DNA of 64,000 nt from Taishania sp036758285 (GTDB lineage Bacteria > Bacteroidota > Bacteroidia > Flavobacteriales_D > Crocinitomicaceae), in contig DAIOWV010000004.1 of assembly GCA_036758285.1 (NCBI GenBank), forward strand, positions 1-64,000. The letters are read 5' to 3'. The notes under the pieces are model-generated. The model was not told where the DNA came from, did no database searches, and saw nothing but the letters and a program-made list of their open reading frames with translations. The position numbers and the translations under genes were made by a program. Positions within the stretch are counted from its first letter, which is position 1. Each line of letters begins with the position of its first letter. This document shows positions 1 through 8,641 of this stretch, in pieces.

Positions 1-21
1 TTTATAATCTTGAAAATAAAA

Positions 22-57
22 ATACAAAAAAAAGTCCCTCCAAATGGAAGGACTTTC
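22..57 (-). terminator. Rho-independent terminator of the DUF2795 gene
   Basis: Arms 31-41 and 46-56 pair with one mismatch around a 4-base loop. Read on the minus strand the hairpin is followed by a T run (complement of 24-33), directly after the stop codon at 60-62. Confidence 0.8.
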
Positions 58-59
58 AA

Positions 60-281
60 TTAATATTCATCTTCATTAAAGAGAAAATCATCTTTTGTTG
101 GATAATCAGGCCAAATTTCTTCTATACTTTCATATATTTCACCTTCATCTTCCAAATCCTGTAAATTCTCAACTACTTCCAATGGTGCTCCGGCTCTGAT
201 TGCGTAATCAATCAACTCATCTTTAGCTGCTGGCCAAGGAGCGTCTTCCAAATATGATGCTAATTCTAATGTCCAATACAT
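60..281 (-). CDS. DUF2795 family small acidic protein
   Basis: This 73-residue protein starts MYWTLELASYLEDAPWP and is rich in Asp and Glu. It resembles the short DUF2795 proteins common in Bacteroidota, whose function is unknown. It has no signal peptide or membrane segment, so it is predicted cytoplasmic. It is a single-gene transcription unit: a well-formed promoter lies 35 bases upstream (316-346) and a terminator hairpin follows at once. The ATG at 281 is the only reasonable start. Family assignment is from recognition of the sequence; no role can be stated. Confidence 0.85.
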   Translation of the reverse strand: MYWTLELASYLEDAPWPAAKDELIDYAIRAGAPLEVVENLQDLEDEGEIYESIEEIWPDYPTKDDFLFNEDEY

Positions 282-315
282 AATTATTTGTTTTAAAAGG
301 GGTTTATTCCAGCCG

Positions 316-346
316 CAAAAGTAATTTTAATTTGAAAAAAAGCAAA
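316..346 (-). promoter_or_regulatory. Bacteroidota-type promoter for the DUF2795 gene
   Basis: On the minus strand TTTG (343-346) is followed after 19 bases by TACTTTTG (316-323), matching the TTTG-N19-TAnnTTTG consensus. The predicted transcript starts near 310, giving a leader of about 30 bases. Confidence 0.7.
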
Positions 347-376
347 TTTTATCTCTAAAAGTTTTTGTTAAGAAAA

Positions 377-811
377 CTAAACATACCGAAGTTTCAAGGA
401 TACGTCTGTATTCTTGTTTAAGAAAAATTTAAAATCATCAAATTTAGGTTGACTCCAAGCTGTGTGATAATAATTTGAAAATCCAAATCCTTCTTTTGGT
501 TTAAATAGTGAATAATCCATTTCCTTGTTACTATTTTCATCGTCTAAAATAGCAATTCCATACGTTCCTTCTGGGATATCATTAATTTCATAGTAAATTG
601 TTTTCTCTTTCATTTGACCTTTTGGCACCTGAACAACTTTCCATGGAGTTTGATTATTAAATGATTCCTGACTTCTATAAAATTGGACTTGAATTCTCCC
701 AGAGGTGTTTCTGATATTTGTAATCTTCAACTTAATCGAATACGATTGATTCAATTTCACACCTGTATTGATTAGCGCAACGAATGAAAATAAAACAATT
801 AAAAACTTCAT
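377..811 (-). CDS. DUF2141 domain-containing secreted protein
   Basis: This 144-residue protein has an N-terminal hydrophobic signal sequence (residues 1-18) followed by one DUF2141 beta-sandwich domain. The family features are visible: the strand SGRIQVQFYRS near residue 40, the segment IPEGTYGIAILDDENSNKEMD near 80-100, and EGFGFSN near 107. DUF2141 proteins are exported and of unknown biochemical role. It is the last gene of a minus-strand operon, starting 9 bases after the adenosyltransferase stop codon. Nothing in the sequence ties it functionally to its operon partners. Confidence 0.85.
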   Translation of the reverse strand: MKFLIVLFSFVALINTGVKLNQSYSIKLKITNIRNTSGRIQVQFYRSQESFNNQTPWKVVQVPKGQMKEKTIYYEINDIPEGTYGIAILDDENSNKEMDYSLFKPKEGFGFSNYYHTAWSQPKFDDFKFFLNKNTDVSLKLRYV

Positions 812-820
812 ATTACATTT

Positions 821-1369
821 TTATTTTCTAGGAACCCAAGGTTTTTCTTCTGCATTCAAATCTAAGGTTAACTTACGACTTAAAACAAAGATATAATCAC
901 TCAATCGGTTTAAATATTTCATAACAATTGGTTCAACTGGTTCTGTCTGATTCAAATCAACAACCAATCTTTCAGCTCTTCGGCAGACACATCTTGCAAT
1001 ATGAGAAAAAGAGACTGTTGAATGTCCTCCAGGAAGTACGAAAAAACGCATTGGTTCTAATTGTCCTTCCATTTCATCTATCCAATTTTCAAGATTTTCA
1101 ACATCTTCAGTTCCAATATCGGGAAGTTTCATTTTCGATTTTTCAGGATCCGCAGCCAAATGTGAACCAAGTGTAAATAATCTGTCTTGTACTTCTAAAA
1201 GTTGATTTTTCATTTCCTCCTTTTCGACAAGATCTCTCAATAAACCAATATACGAATTTAATTCATCAACAGTACCATAAGATTCTATACGCAATGAACT
1301 TTTTAATATTCTCGTTCCTCCGATTAAACCTGTTGTACCTCCATCCCCTTTTTTAGTATATACTTTCAT
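821..1369 (-). CDS. PduO-type ATP:cob(I)alamin adenosyltransferase
   Basis: This cytoplasmic enzyme transfers the adenosyl group of ATP to cob(I)alamin, making coenzyme B12. It is 182 residues, the usual length. The N-terminal MKVYTKKGDGGTTGLIGG carries the family's nucleotide-binding TxxGDxGxT pattern. RCVCRRAERLVV near residue 130 and YLNRLSDYIFVLSRK near 155 are the other two signatures of the PduO/MMAB family. Its start overlaps the stop of the upstream cyclase gene (ATGA at 1366-1369), so the two are translationally coupled. No B12-dependent enzyme is recognised in this window; methylmalonyl-CoA mutase elsewhere is the likely client (inference). Confidence 0.93.
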   Translation of the reverse strand: MKVYTKKGDGGTTGLIGGTRILKSSLRIESYGTVDELNSYIGLLRDLVEKEEMKNQLLEVQDRLFTLGSHLAADPEKSKMKLPDIGTEDVENLENWIDEMEGQLEPMRFFVLPGGHSTVSFSHIARCVCRRAERLVVDLNQTEPVEPIVMKYLNRLSDYIFVLSRKLTLDLNAEEKPWVPRK

Positions 1370-3072
1370 TTGTTTGCTGTTAATCTATTTAATTGTATTG
1401 TCAATTCACCAATTCTTGCATTTTTCCCAATATTCCTGATATTTTTAGCTGTCTCAGTATAATATTGATGACTGTTTTTCAAATAATTTAATTGAAATTC
1501 AATCCAAGACTGTTCTGAAAGTTCAATTCCAGAAAAAATATTTAATTCTGTTCTCAAATGAGAGGCAATCATTTTGTAATCTGCCCTCCCTAAATAATCA
1601 TGATCAGCATCACACATCACTTCTTCCAATAAATTTTTAGGTATTACGTGTGATTTAGTAGCTAAAATAATATCCGAAATGATTTTAATTTCTTCGTGTG
1701 AATATCCAAATATTGGCAAGTTGTTTTTTGCTAACTTAACCGCATAGTCCTCATTGTCATTATATTTCAATATAAATCCTGTATCATGATAAAGAACTGC
1801 TGTACGCAACAAATAAATTTCATATTCTGAAATCCCTTCCAGCTTTGCATATCGAATAGCAGCTTTTTCTACGTTTAATGTGTGCTGTACATCATGATAA
1901 ACCAAATCTTCAGGTAATAAAGCCTTCAGTTTATTTAAAATATCGGCACGCATGTTATCAAAATCAATCGTAGGAAGTCCACATTTTTTTCTTAACTCAG
2001 CCCCTGATAACCTGCCAAATTTATTCAAAGCAAATTTAGACTTGATTGTCTTCAAAAAATACATTTCTACATTTCCACCTCTTTTCAAAATATCAATCTC
2101 ACCCCTTTCTTCAAGATTAAAATAAGACTCTATTTCTTTCTTAACATCTACAGTAATTGTTATTTCTCCTGGTAAACTTACGCGTTCTGCTCTTGCGGCA
2201 ATATTCACACTATCTCCCCAAACATCAAAAGAAAATTTTGTTTTTCCAAGAATACCAGAAACCAATGGTCCGGTGTGAATTCCTATTCTAATTTGCCAAA
2301 AATCTTTTCCCATTGCCTTTGAAACTTTCGCCTCATTTTCAACATATTGTTGCATTTCCAGAGCTGCTAAACAAGCTCTGATTTCTGGATTAGGTTTGTT
2401 TTCTGTTACTCCAGCTAATGCCATATAAGCATCACCAATGGTTTTAATTTTTTCAATTTGATACCGTTTTGTTATCTCATCAAATACGGTGAAATATTTT
2501 TCTAATTGTCTCAACAAATCTATTGGTTCAAGATTTCTTGAAATAGCTGAAAAATCGACAAAATCGGTAAATAGCACAACTCCTTTTTCAATTCTCTTCG
2601 GTGAAAATTTACCATAGGTATTAAAGTCCTCTAATACGTTAACCGGGAAAATATTAGTAAGCAATTGACCTATTCGCTGATCCTTGTAAAATAAAGATTT
2701 ATAAACTTCAATTTTTGCTTTAACGAGATTAGGATTAAACGGAGTGATAATAAAATCTACTGCACCACTATTTAATCCTTTAACCATCTTAACTGCTGAA
2801 GTCGAATTTTGAGTAATCAAAATTTTATAGGTGTTGGGAGAAATACTTTCAGACTTTAATTCTCTTAGAATTTCCATTCCTGTAAAATGTTCACTATCTA
2901 AGTTAATTAAAATAATGCCAACTTCTCGTTTTCGAACAATTGGAAGCGCTTCCAAATAATCATTCGCTAACAACACATTATTTCCTGATCCCGCAAGGAT
3001 TTCTTTTAACCCATTTGCAGTAACGGTGTCATCATCAATTATTAAAATATTTAAGAATCGTTCAATTGCCAT
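1366..3072 (-). CDS. Receiver-like / class III adenylate cyclase / HD domain protein
   Basis: 568 residues with three domains. Residues 1-125 fold like a CheY receiver, but the phosphate-acceptor position is Asn57 (IILIN) and the conserved Lys is Thr110, so it probably cannot be phosphorylated. Residues 160-340 are a class III nucleotide cyclase: metal ligands Asp170 and Asp214, adenine-selecting Lys210 and Asp283, and Asn290 and Arg294 for the transition state, so an active adenylate cyclase is predicted. Residues 390-500 form an HD-family domain with His397, His429-Asp430 and Asp488/Asp490, a possible metal-dependent phosphohydrolase. It lies 10 bases after the M61 peptidase gene and overlaps the adenosyltransferase gene. 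Domain calls are firm; whether the HD domain degrades the cyclase product is speculation. Confidence 0.9.
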   Translation of the reverse strand: MAIERFLNILIIDDDTVTANGLKEILAGSGNNVLLANDYLEALPIVRKREVGIILINLDSEHFTGMEILRELKSESISPNTYKILITQNSTSAVKMVKGLNSGAVDFIITPFNPNLVKAKIEVYKSLFYKDQRIGQLLTNIFPVNVLEDFNTYGKFSPKRIEKGVVLFTDFVDFSAISRNLEPIDLLRQLEKYFTVFDEITKRYQIEKIKTIGDAYMALAGVTENKPNPEIRACLAALEMQQYVENEAKVSKAMGKDFWQIRIGIHTGPLVSGILGKTKFSFDVWGDSVNIAARAERVSLPGEITITVDVKKEIESYFNLEERGEIDILKRGGNVEMYFLKTIKSKFALNKFGRLSGAELRKKCGLPTIDFDNMRADILNKLKALLPEDLVYHDVQHTLNVEKAAIRYAKLEGISEYEIYLLRTAVLYHDTGFILKYNDNEDYAVKLAKNNLPIFGYSHEEIKIISDIILATKSHVIPKNLLEEVMCDADHDYLGRADYKMIASHLRTELNIFSGIELSEQSWIEFQLNYLKNSHQYYTETAKNIRNIGKNARIGELTIQLNRLTANK

Positions 3073-3082
3073 AAACTATTTT

Positions 3083-4885
3083 TTACATGAAAATTGTTCG
3101 CAACATATAATCTCTCAACCGCATTTCTCTCTGACCTTCCTTTAAAGAGAATTTAAATCTAGGCTTCTCATAATCAGTCAATACAACTTTAATTTCAAAC
3201 AAGACATCATCTCTTGAAATCAATAAATCCATAGACTTACCACTTTCCATTCCTTCAACTAATTTCTCAAAATCACTTTGGTTTACTCTTAATCCATTGC
3301 ATCCTATGATTTCATCATTTGGACTCAATCCTGCATTTTCTGCTGCTGAACCAGCTCGAATAGTACGTACAAAAACTGATTTTCCCGATTGCGAAAGCGT
3401 AGCTCCCAATGAAGAAGTCTTAACGCTAATATTTTCTACATTTAAGCCAATTTTACTATAAATTGCATTGTAATCAGGCACTTTCGTTCCATAGATATAA
3501 TCATTAAAGAATGAGGTTAAATCCATATTTAAAAAACTAGAAATTTCTTGTTGAAATTCTTGTTCAGTAAATCCTCTTTTTAATTTCTCAAAATATTTTG
3601 CATACAATTCTCTTAAAAAATGATCCAAACATTTTTTGCCATCATATTTATCAATAATCATTGCATCAAACAATGCAGCAATTACACCACCTTTAGAATA
3701 GTATGAAACTGTCGTATTGGAACTATTTTCATTTGGTCGATAACCTTTAATCCATGCATCAAAACTTGCATGAGCAACTGGTTGAACTCTCACTCCTGGA
3801 GAACCTTCAACATAATTAATACTCCCCATTAATTTGTTCAACATCATATTTTTATCATAAAGTCCTGCTCTACGTAAAATTAATTCATCGTAATATGATG
3901 TAAAACCTTCCATTACCCATAGTAATGACGTATATACTTCTTGATCATAATTGAAAGGTCCTAATTCAAATGGTCTGATTCGTTTTACATTCCATAAATG
4001 GAAATATTCGTGTGCTACCAATGACAAAAATCCTAAATAATTATCCGAATTATAAGTGTATCTATTTACAGATAATGTTGTAGAATTGATATGTTCCAAA
4101 CCTCCTTGTGCATCAGTAACATTATGAATGATAAATACATAATTTTTATTTGGATTTTGACCAAAAATATTCGTTGATGCTTCAACAATTTTCGTCATAT
4201 CCTTTTTTAGAGTTGACACATCATAGTTTCCCCAACCGTACATTGCAACTGTATGAGGAATGCCCGCAGCCTCAAACGAAAATTCTTCATGATTTCCTAT
4301 TTCAATTGGACAATCAACTAAATAATCATAATCGGAAAACGTAAATTCTTTTGTTAAACCATCTCCAAGAACACCTTCTCCTGATTGTGGTAATGCTGTA
4401 GTTATCTTTCCAAAAGAAGAATGTGGAATAATCTTCAATCTTCCTGATTTGTTTCTTGTTTCTTCAGTGTACATAAAAACTCCTGTACCACTAACAAAAC
4501 CATGAGTCAAATCTAAAAAACTCGTACGAACTGTTAACTCAAAGGCATAGACTTCGTAGCTGACTTTTACTTCTTTTGCTTTTCCCCTGCTAATTGACCA
4601 AGCATTTTTTGTTTTTTTCGTTACAACTAATTCTTTCCCATTTTCATCAAAAGCTTTCACTTGGTTGATATTTTTCGAAAATTCTCTAACTAAATATGAA
4701 CCCGGAGCCCAAACAGGCATTTTAACTTCAATTTCTTCTGTTTTATAATCTTTCAAAAAGAAATCTACTTGAAAATAATGATTTACAGGATTTTCCATTC
4801 GAAGTTCATAACGAGCAGTTTGAGCTTTACTTATGTACGAAAAAATACTGAAAAATGCAATCAATAAAAAAAAACGAATCTTCAT
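3083..4885 (-). CDS. M61 family metallopeptidase with PDZ domain
   Basis: This 600-residue exported protein begins with a signal peptide (residues 1-21, ending SKAQ). The M61 zinc site is complete: His292-Glu293-x-x-His296 in the family context HEYFHLWNVKRIRP, and Glu326 in VMEGFTSYYDEL. Residues about 490-575 form a PDZ domain (AGSAAENAGLSPNDEIIG), which usually binds C-terminal peptide ends. M61 enzymes resemble glycyl aminopeptidases and are common in the Bacteroidota periplasm. It is the first gene of the four-gene operon running down to DUF2141. No exact TAnnTTTG element precedes it. The substrate is unknown. Confidence 0.92.
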   Translation of the reverse strand: MKIRFFLLIAFFSIFSYISKAQTARYELRMENPVNHYFQVDFFLKDYKTEEIEVKMPVWAPGSYLVREFSKNINQVKAFDENGKELVVTKKTKNAWSISRGKAKEVKVSYEVYAFELTVRTSFLDLTHGFVSGTGVFMYTEETRNKSGRLKIIPHSSFGKITTALPQSGEGVLGDGLTKEFTFSDYDYLVDCPIEIGNHEEFSFEAAGIPHTVAMYGWGNYDVSTLKKDMTKIVEASTNIFGQNPNKNYVFIIHNVTDAQGGLEHINSTTLSVNRYTYNSDNYLGFLSLVAHEYFHLWNVKRIRPFELGPFNYDQEVYTSLLWVMEGFTSYYDELILRRAGLYDKNMMLNKLMGSINYVEGSPGVRVQPVAHASFDAWIKGYRPNENSSNTTVSYYSKGGVIAALFDAMIIDKYDGKKCLDHFLRELYAKYFEKLKRGFTEQEFQQEISSFLNMDLTSFFNDYIYGTKVPDYNAIYSKIGLNVENISVKTSSLGATLSQSGKSVFVRTIRAGSAAENAGLSPNDEIIGCNGLRVNQSDFEKLVEGMESGKSMDLLISRDDVLFEIKVVLTDYEKPRFKFSLKEGQREMRLRDYMLRTIFM

Positions 4886-5012
4886 ACTAATTTTGTTTCA
4901 GCTATAAAAATAATAAAAAATACTTCTAAAAATGGGAGAGTTATAAGATTCCATTTCTTTAGCATTCACGTTCTTTCACAATTAGAAACGAAAATGTTTC
5001 TTATTTTTTCAT

Positions 5013-5020
5013 TATTTTTG
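5013..5020 (+). promoter_or_regulatory. -7 promoter element of the S46 peptidase gene
   Basis: TATTTTTG matches TAnnTTTG, with a predicted transcript start near 5026. It lies downstream of the ATG at 4994, so it also supports the ATG at 5042 as the real start of translation. Confidence 0.55.
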
Positions 5021-5041
5021 GGCAAAACCAAGAAAAGAGTT

Positions 5042-7171
5042 ATGAAAAAAATAATTTTAAGTTTATCGATTACACTTTCAATTTTTAATCAATCATTCGC
5101 TGAAGAAGGGATGTTAATTCCATCATTAATAAAAGCATTCGAATCAGATATGCAAGCAATGGGAATGAGATTAACAGCCGAAGAAATTTATAGTGTAAAT
5201 AATTCAAGCTTAAAAGATGCAATCATTCATTTTGGTGGCGGTTGTACGGCTGAATTGGTTTCTAAACAAGGACTTTTATTGACCAATCATCACTGTGGTT
5301 ATTCTCAAATACAATCGCATTCTTCATTAGAAAAAGATTATTTAAAATATGGATTCTGGGCAAAAACCAAATCAGAAGAATTAGCAAACAAAGGTTTGAC
5401 TGCCTCTCGAATGGTTAGAATTCAAGATGTTACGAAAGATGTATTGTTTGGCACACAAGGAATTACAGACAAACTAAAATTACAAGAAATATTAACAAAA
5501 AGCACACAAACGATTATTTCGGAAGCTGTAAACGGAACTCATTACGAAGCAGAAATACAACCTTTTAATCAAGGAAATGAATTTTATATGATTGTAAAAG
5601 AGACATTTAAAGATGTACGATTAGTGGGTACTCCTCCGAATTCAATTGGAAAATTTGGTGGCGACACAGACAATTGGGTTTGGCCTCGTCACACAGGTGA
5701 TTTCGCTGTTTTTCGCATCTATGCTGGAAAAGATAATAAACCAGCTGAATACAGTACATCTAACATACCTTACACTCCCCTGCATTTTCTAAAAATTGCC
5801 TTCAACGATAGAAAAGCTGGAGATTTCACAATGGTTTATGGTTTTCCAGGAGAAACAGAACAACACGTCGCTTCTGATTATTTGAAATTCATCATGGAAA
5901 AAGAACGTCCTGCGAGAATCAACATGCGTGAGTTATCATTGAGTGTTATTGATCAAGCAATGCGTCAATCAGATGAAGTAAGAATTAAATATGCTTCAAA
6001 ACAAGCTAGAATCGCGAATGCATATAAAAAATGGATTGGGCAAGTTGATGGTTTAAGACGATTAGATGCGCTAACAATTAAGAAAGAACGAGAAGAAGAG
6101 TACATTCAACGTGCAAATAGTAAGGAAGAATGGAAAAAAGAATATTCAAATATTGTAAGTGAAATGAACAAATTGGTTGCTTCATCTGTTGATTATGAAT
6201 TTCAATATTCGATGTTAATTGAATACTTTTTTACTGGTAGTGAATTTTTAACACAAGCAAGAAAAATTGACCAATTGAAAAAAATTGCTGAGCAAAAACC
6301 TGAAGCAATTGAAAATTACAAACAGCGACTTATAGCGGAAGCTGAAGGTTTCTTCAAAAACTATGATGCAGCTGTAGACCGTAAAATTTTTGAATTACAA
6401 ACAGAAGCTTACAATAAATATATCAAAACCCCTTCTACTAGTAAAATCAATAATCCCTCGAATAAATACAATTCTGAGTTAATTTTCACGAAATCGTTTT
6501 TAACAAATAAAGAACGATACATCGCATTTATTCAAAAATTCAATGCTAAATCATTGAAAAAACTAAATCAAGATCCTGGATTTGCACATTTCAGCTTGTT
6601 ATTTAACGATTTTATAGATCAAAACTATTCGAAATACGAACAATATGACACTCAAATGGCTGAGCTTTTGAAGATTTATGTAAAAGGAAAACTTGAAATG
6701 TTTCCTGATAAAAAACATTGGGCAGATGCGAATAGCACACTGAGAATCACGTATGGAAAACTGGAAGGATCTAAGCCACAAGATGGAGTACAATATTTAG
6801 AATATACGACATTAGATGGTGTAATTGACAAATATTATTCTGGAAATCCAGATTTTGAATTACTTCCTGAAATGTTAGAATTACAAAAGAAAAAAAACTA
6901 TGGTAAATATGCTCAAGATGGTGAATTGTGGGTGTGTTTTACAGGTTCTAACCATACAACCGGAGGAAATTCAGGATCGCCTGTAATTGATGCAAATGGA
7001 AACTTAATGGGATTAAATTTTGACCGTTCTTGGGAAAGCACAATGAGTGACTATATGTTCGACCCTTCACGTTGCAGAAATATTACTGTAGATATTCGTT
7101 ATGTGTTATGGGTAATGGATATTTATTCTGGTGCTGGTCATTTAGTTGAGGAAATGGAATTGGTAAAGTAG
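5042..7171 (+). CDS. S46 family dipeptidyl-peptidase, DPP11-like
   Basis: The protein is 709 residues from the ATG at 5042, chosen over the in-frame ATG at 4994 because a signal peptide (MKKIILSLSITLSIFNQSFA) starts here and the promoter lies between. The serine-protease triad of family S46 is visible: His in TNHHCGY (83-84), Asp220 in RHTGDFAVF and Ser644 in GGNSGSPV. Eighteen residues after the serine is Arg662 (FDR). In characterised enzymes Arg at this position marks DPP11 (cuts after Asp/Glu), while Gly marks DPP7, so acidic P1 specificity is predicted. These enzymes work in the periplasm, releasing dipeptides from imported peptides. It is transcribed alone, divergent from the M61 peptidase gene. 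Confidence 0.93.
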   Translation: MKKIILSLSITLSIFNQSFAEEGMLIPSLIKAFESDMQAMGMRLTAEEIYSVNNSSLKDAIIHFGGGCTAELVSKQGLLLTNHHCGYSQIQSHSSLEKDYLKYGFWAKTKSEELANKGLTASRMVRIQDVTKDVLFGTQGITDKLKLQEILTKSTQTIISEAVNGTHYEAEIQPFNQGNEFYMIVKETFKDVRLVGTPPNSIGKFGGDTDNWVWPRHTGDFAVFRIYAGKDNKPAEYSTSNIPYTPLHFLKIAFNDRKAGDFTMVYGFPGETEQHVASDYLKFIMEKERPARINMRELSLSVIDQAMRQSDEVRIKYASKQARIANAYKKWIGQVDGLRRLDALTIKKEREEEYIQRANSKEEWKKEYSNIVSEMNKLVASSVDYEFQYSMLIEYFFTGSEFLTQARKIDQLKKIAEQKPEAIENYKQRLIAEAEGFFKNYDAAVDRKIFELQTEAYNKYIKTPSTSKINNPSNKYNSELIFTKSFLTNKERYIAFIQKFNAKSLKKLNQDPGFAHFSLLFNDFIDQNYSKYEQYDTQMAELLKIYVKGKLEMFPDKKHWADANSTLRITYGKLEGSKPQDGVQYLEYTTLDGVIDKYYSGNPDFELLPEMLELQKKKNYGKYAQDGELWVCFTGSNHTTGGNSGSPVIDANGNLMGLNFDRSWESTMSDYMFDPSRCRNITVDIRYVLWVMDIYSGAGHLVEEMELVK

Positions 7172-7245
7172 GATGATTAGACGATTCAATAATCCGATGG
7201 TCTGAAAAATATAAAGTGTAGCGCATCTTGTAATATAATTTAATT

Positions 7246-7410
7246 ATGACATATCCATTTATTCCAATAGGGCTTATTGCAGTGTTTGCAGTTGTTCTTT
7301 TATATCTTTTGTTTGTTAAGAAAGATATGAAACTGTTTAAAAAGGTCTTATATCCTGGATTATTCTTTACTATCATTTGGGGTGTCATTTATTATTTTTG
7401 GATGCGTTAA
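7246..7410 (+). CDS. Small two-helix membrane protein (54 aa), unknown
   Basis: A 54-codon ORF from ATG 7246 to TAA 7408-7410. The translation starts MTYPFIPIGLIAVFAVVLLY and shows one hydrophobic helix (residues 5-24), a basic loop (KKDMKLFKK) and a second helix (36-52) ending FWMR. Such a clean helix-loop-helix pattern with positive residues between is unlikely by chance, so a real membrane protein is plausible. It lies 74 bases after the S46 gene and ends 62 bases before the lipoprotein start. No family is recognised. Confidence 0.55.
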   Translation: MTYPFIPIGLIAVFAVVLLYLLFVKKDMKLFKKVLYPGLFFTIIWGVIYYFWMR

Positions 7411-7472
7411 CTTACTATAAACTAAATTTAGAGTATAATGTATGTTTTTACTTTATTACTCTTATTCAAAAC

Positions 7473-8222
7473 ATGAATTTACTTTATACTTTTATCGTTG
7501 TCATTCTCTCTACTTGTTATTCATGCAGTAATTCTTCTACAAATGCTCAAGTGAAGCCTTCAACAGAATCAATAAATTATGAAGCCCAAAGAGATAGTAT
7601 ATTGTATGAGAATAAATATGGTAGCATTTACTTCACAAGAGATACATCTGCCCGTTTTTACAATTGGTTCAATGATGACGACTCAAAATCAGACTTATAC
7701 AGCACTTATTACACATCTTTTTTAGATGAATGTGCTCAAAAGAATAATTTCAAGTTTAAAAAAGTAAATTCTGGATTTACCAACAAACTCTGGATAACCG
7801 CTCATAACTTCAACCATGAACTTTGTCTTTATAGTCCATCAGATTGGTTTACAATGTCTACATTAAAAATTACAGATTCAACCATTTTTGACATGAGATC
7901 TGCTGATCCGTCTTGTTATCTAATTGAATCTCATCAGAAAATTTCTCCCACAACTCATTTATTTAAAACGAAAGAGGCATATTCATTTACTGATTTCGAA
8001 TTTCAGATTGAGATTTTAGATAAACAACAAAAAATTTCACTTTGGAAAATTACAGACAGAGAAAACAACTTTACCTCAGAGGTTTTGAAAATCGAAAGTA
8101 GTACAGCAAAAAACTATCCATCTATTGTTGAAGATTGTGGAAATCAAAAATGCTCATTTAATCAGCAGTTTAGTTATTTTTCGCCAATTACAGTTGAATT
8201 TATTCACGGATTAAAAAAATAA
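7473..8222 (+). CDS. Putative lipoprotein of unknown function
   Basis: The likely product is 249 residues from ATG 7473. The longer frame opening at 7377 overlaps the preceding small ORF and lacks a signal sequence, whereas residues 1-18 from 7473 (MNLLYTFIVVILSTCYSC) look like a signal peptide ending in a Cys, giving a probable but imperfect lipobox. The mature part is about 230 residues, polar, with pairs of Cys (SADPSC, EDCGNQKC) that could form disulfides. No known domain is recognised. The gene converges on ruvX, with only 8 bases between the stop codons and no clear terminator. Confidence 0.7.
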   Translation: MNLLYTFIVVILSTCYSCSNSSTNAQVKPSTESINYEAQRDSILYENKYGSIYFTRDTSARFYNWFNDDDSKSDLYSTYYTSFLDECAQKNNFKFKKVNSGFTNKLWITAHNFNHELCLYSPSDWFTMSTLKITDSTIFDMRSADPSCYLIESHQKISPTTHLFKTKEAYSFTDFEFQIEILDKQQKISLWKITDRENNFTSEVLKIESSTAKNYPSIVEDCGNQKCSFNQQFSYFSPITVEFIHGLKK

Positions 8223-8230
8223 AACAATAC

Positions 8231-8641
8231 TTACAACACACCCAAATACTCCTGCAGAATAATCGTTGCACTTACCTTATCAATCATTGCTTTGTCCTGA
8301 CGTTGTTTTTTCTTTAATCCACCAGCAATCATGGCATCAAATGCCATTTTCGATGTAAAACGTTCATCATGAAGAACTACAGGAACATTTATGAATTGTT
8401 TTTCTAAAGCCTCTTTTAATAAGTAAACATTTTGAGTGATATGGGCATCACTTCCATCTAAACGTTTAGGTTCACCTAGAACTATTTTTTCGATTTTTTC
8501 TTTTTGGAATAAAGCTTTCAGATAAGTCATCAGATTTTTAGACTCAACCGTTTCCAGTCCAAAAGCAATCATTTTCAACTCATCTGTAATTGCCAAACCT
8601 GTGCGTTTCAATCCAAAATCAATAGCGATAATTTTACCCAT
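8231..8641 (-). CDS. ruvX: RuvX/YqgF family putative Holliday junction resolvase
   Basis: 136 residues, an RNase H-like fold. Family motifs are present: AIDFGLKRTGLA at the N-terminus with the first catalytic Asp (residue 8), VLGEPKRLDGSDA in the middle, HDERFTS, and DKVSATIILQEYL at the C-terminus with the last acidic residue. YqgF/RuvX acts on nucleic acid, with roles proposed in pre-16S rRNA 5' maturation and in resolving recombination intermediates. Its ATG shares one base with the smpB stop codon (TAATG at 8641), so the two form an operon with coupled translation. Confidence 0.93.
   Translation of the reverse strand: MGKIIAIDFGLKRTGLAITDELKMIAFGLETVESKNLMTYLKALFQKEKIEKIVLGEPKRLDGSDAHITQNVYLLKEALEKQFINVPVVLHDERFTSKMAFDAMIAGGLKKKQRQDKAMIDKVSATIILQEYLGVL

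Noticed and set aside
821..4885. The cyclase-adenosyltransferase operon considered as a defence or CBASS-like system
   Set aside because: The cyclase is class III, not a CD-NTase, and no effector or E1/E2-like gene is present; the neighbours are housekeeping enzymes.
7083..7388. Minus-strand ORF of 101 codons across the S46 gene end
   Set aside because: It is the reverse shadow of the S46 C-terminus and of the small membrane ORF; its composition is not protein-like and it has no promoter.
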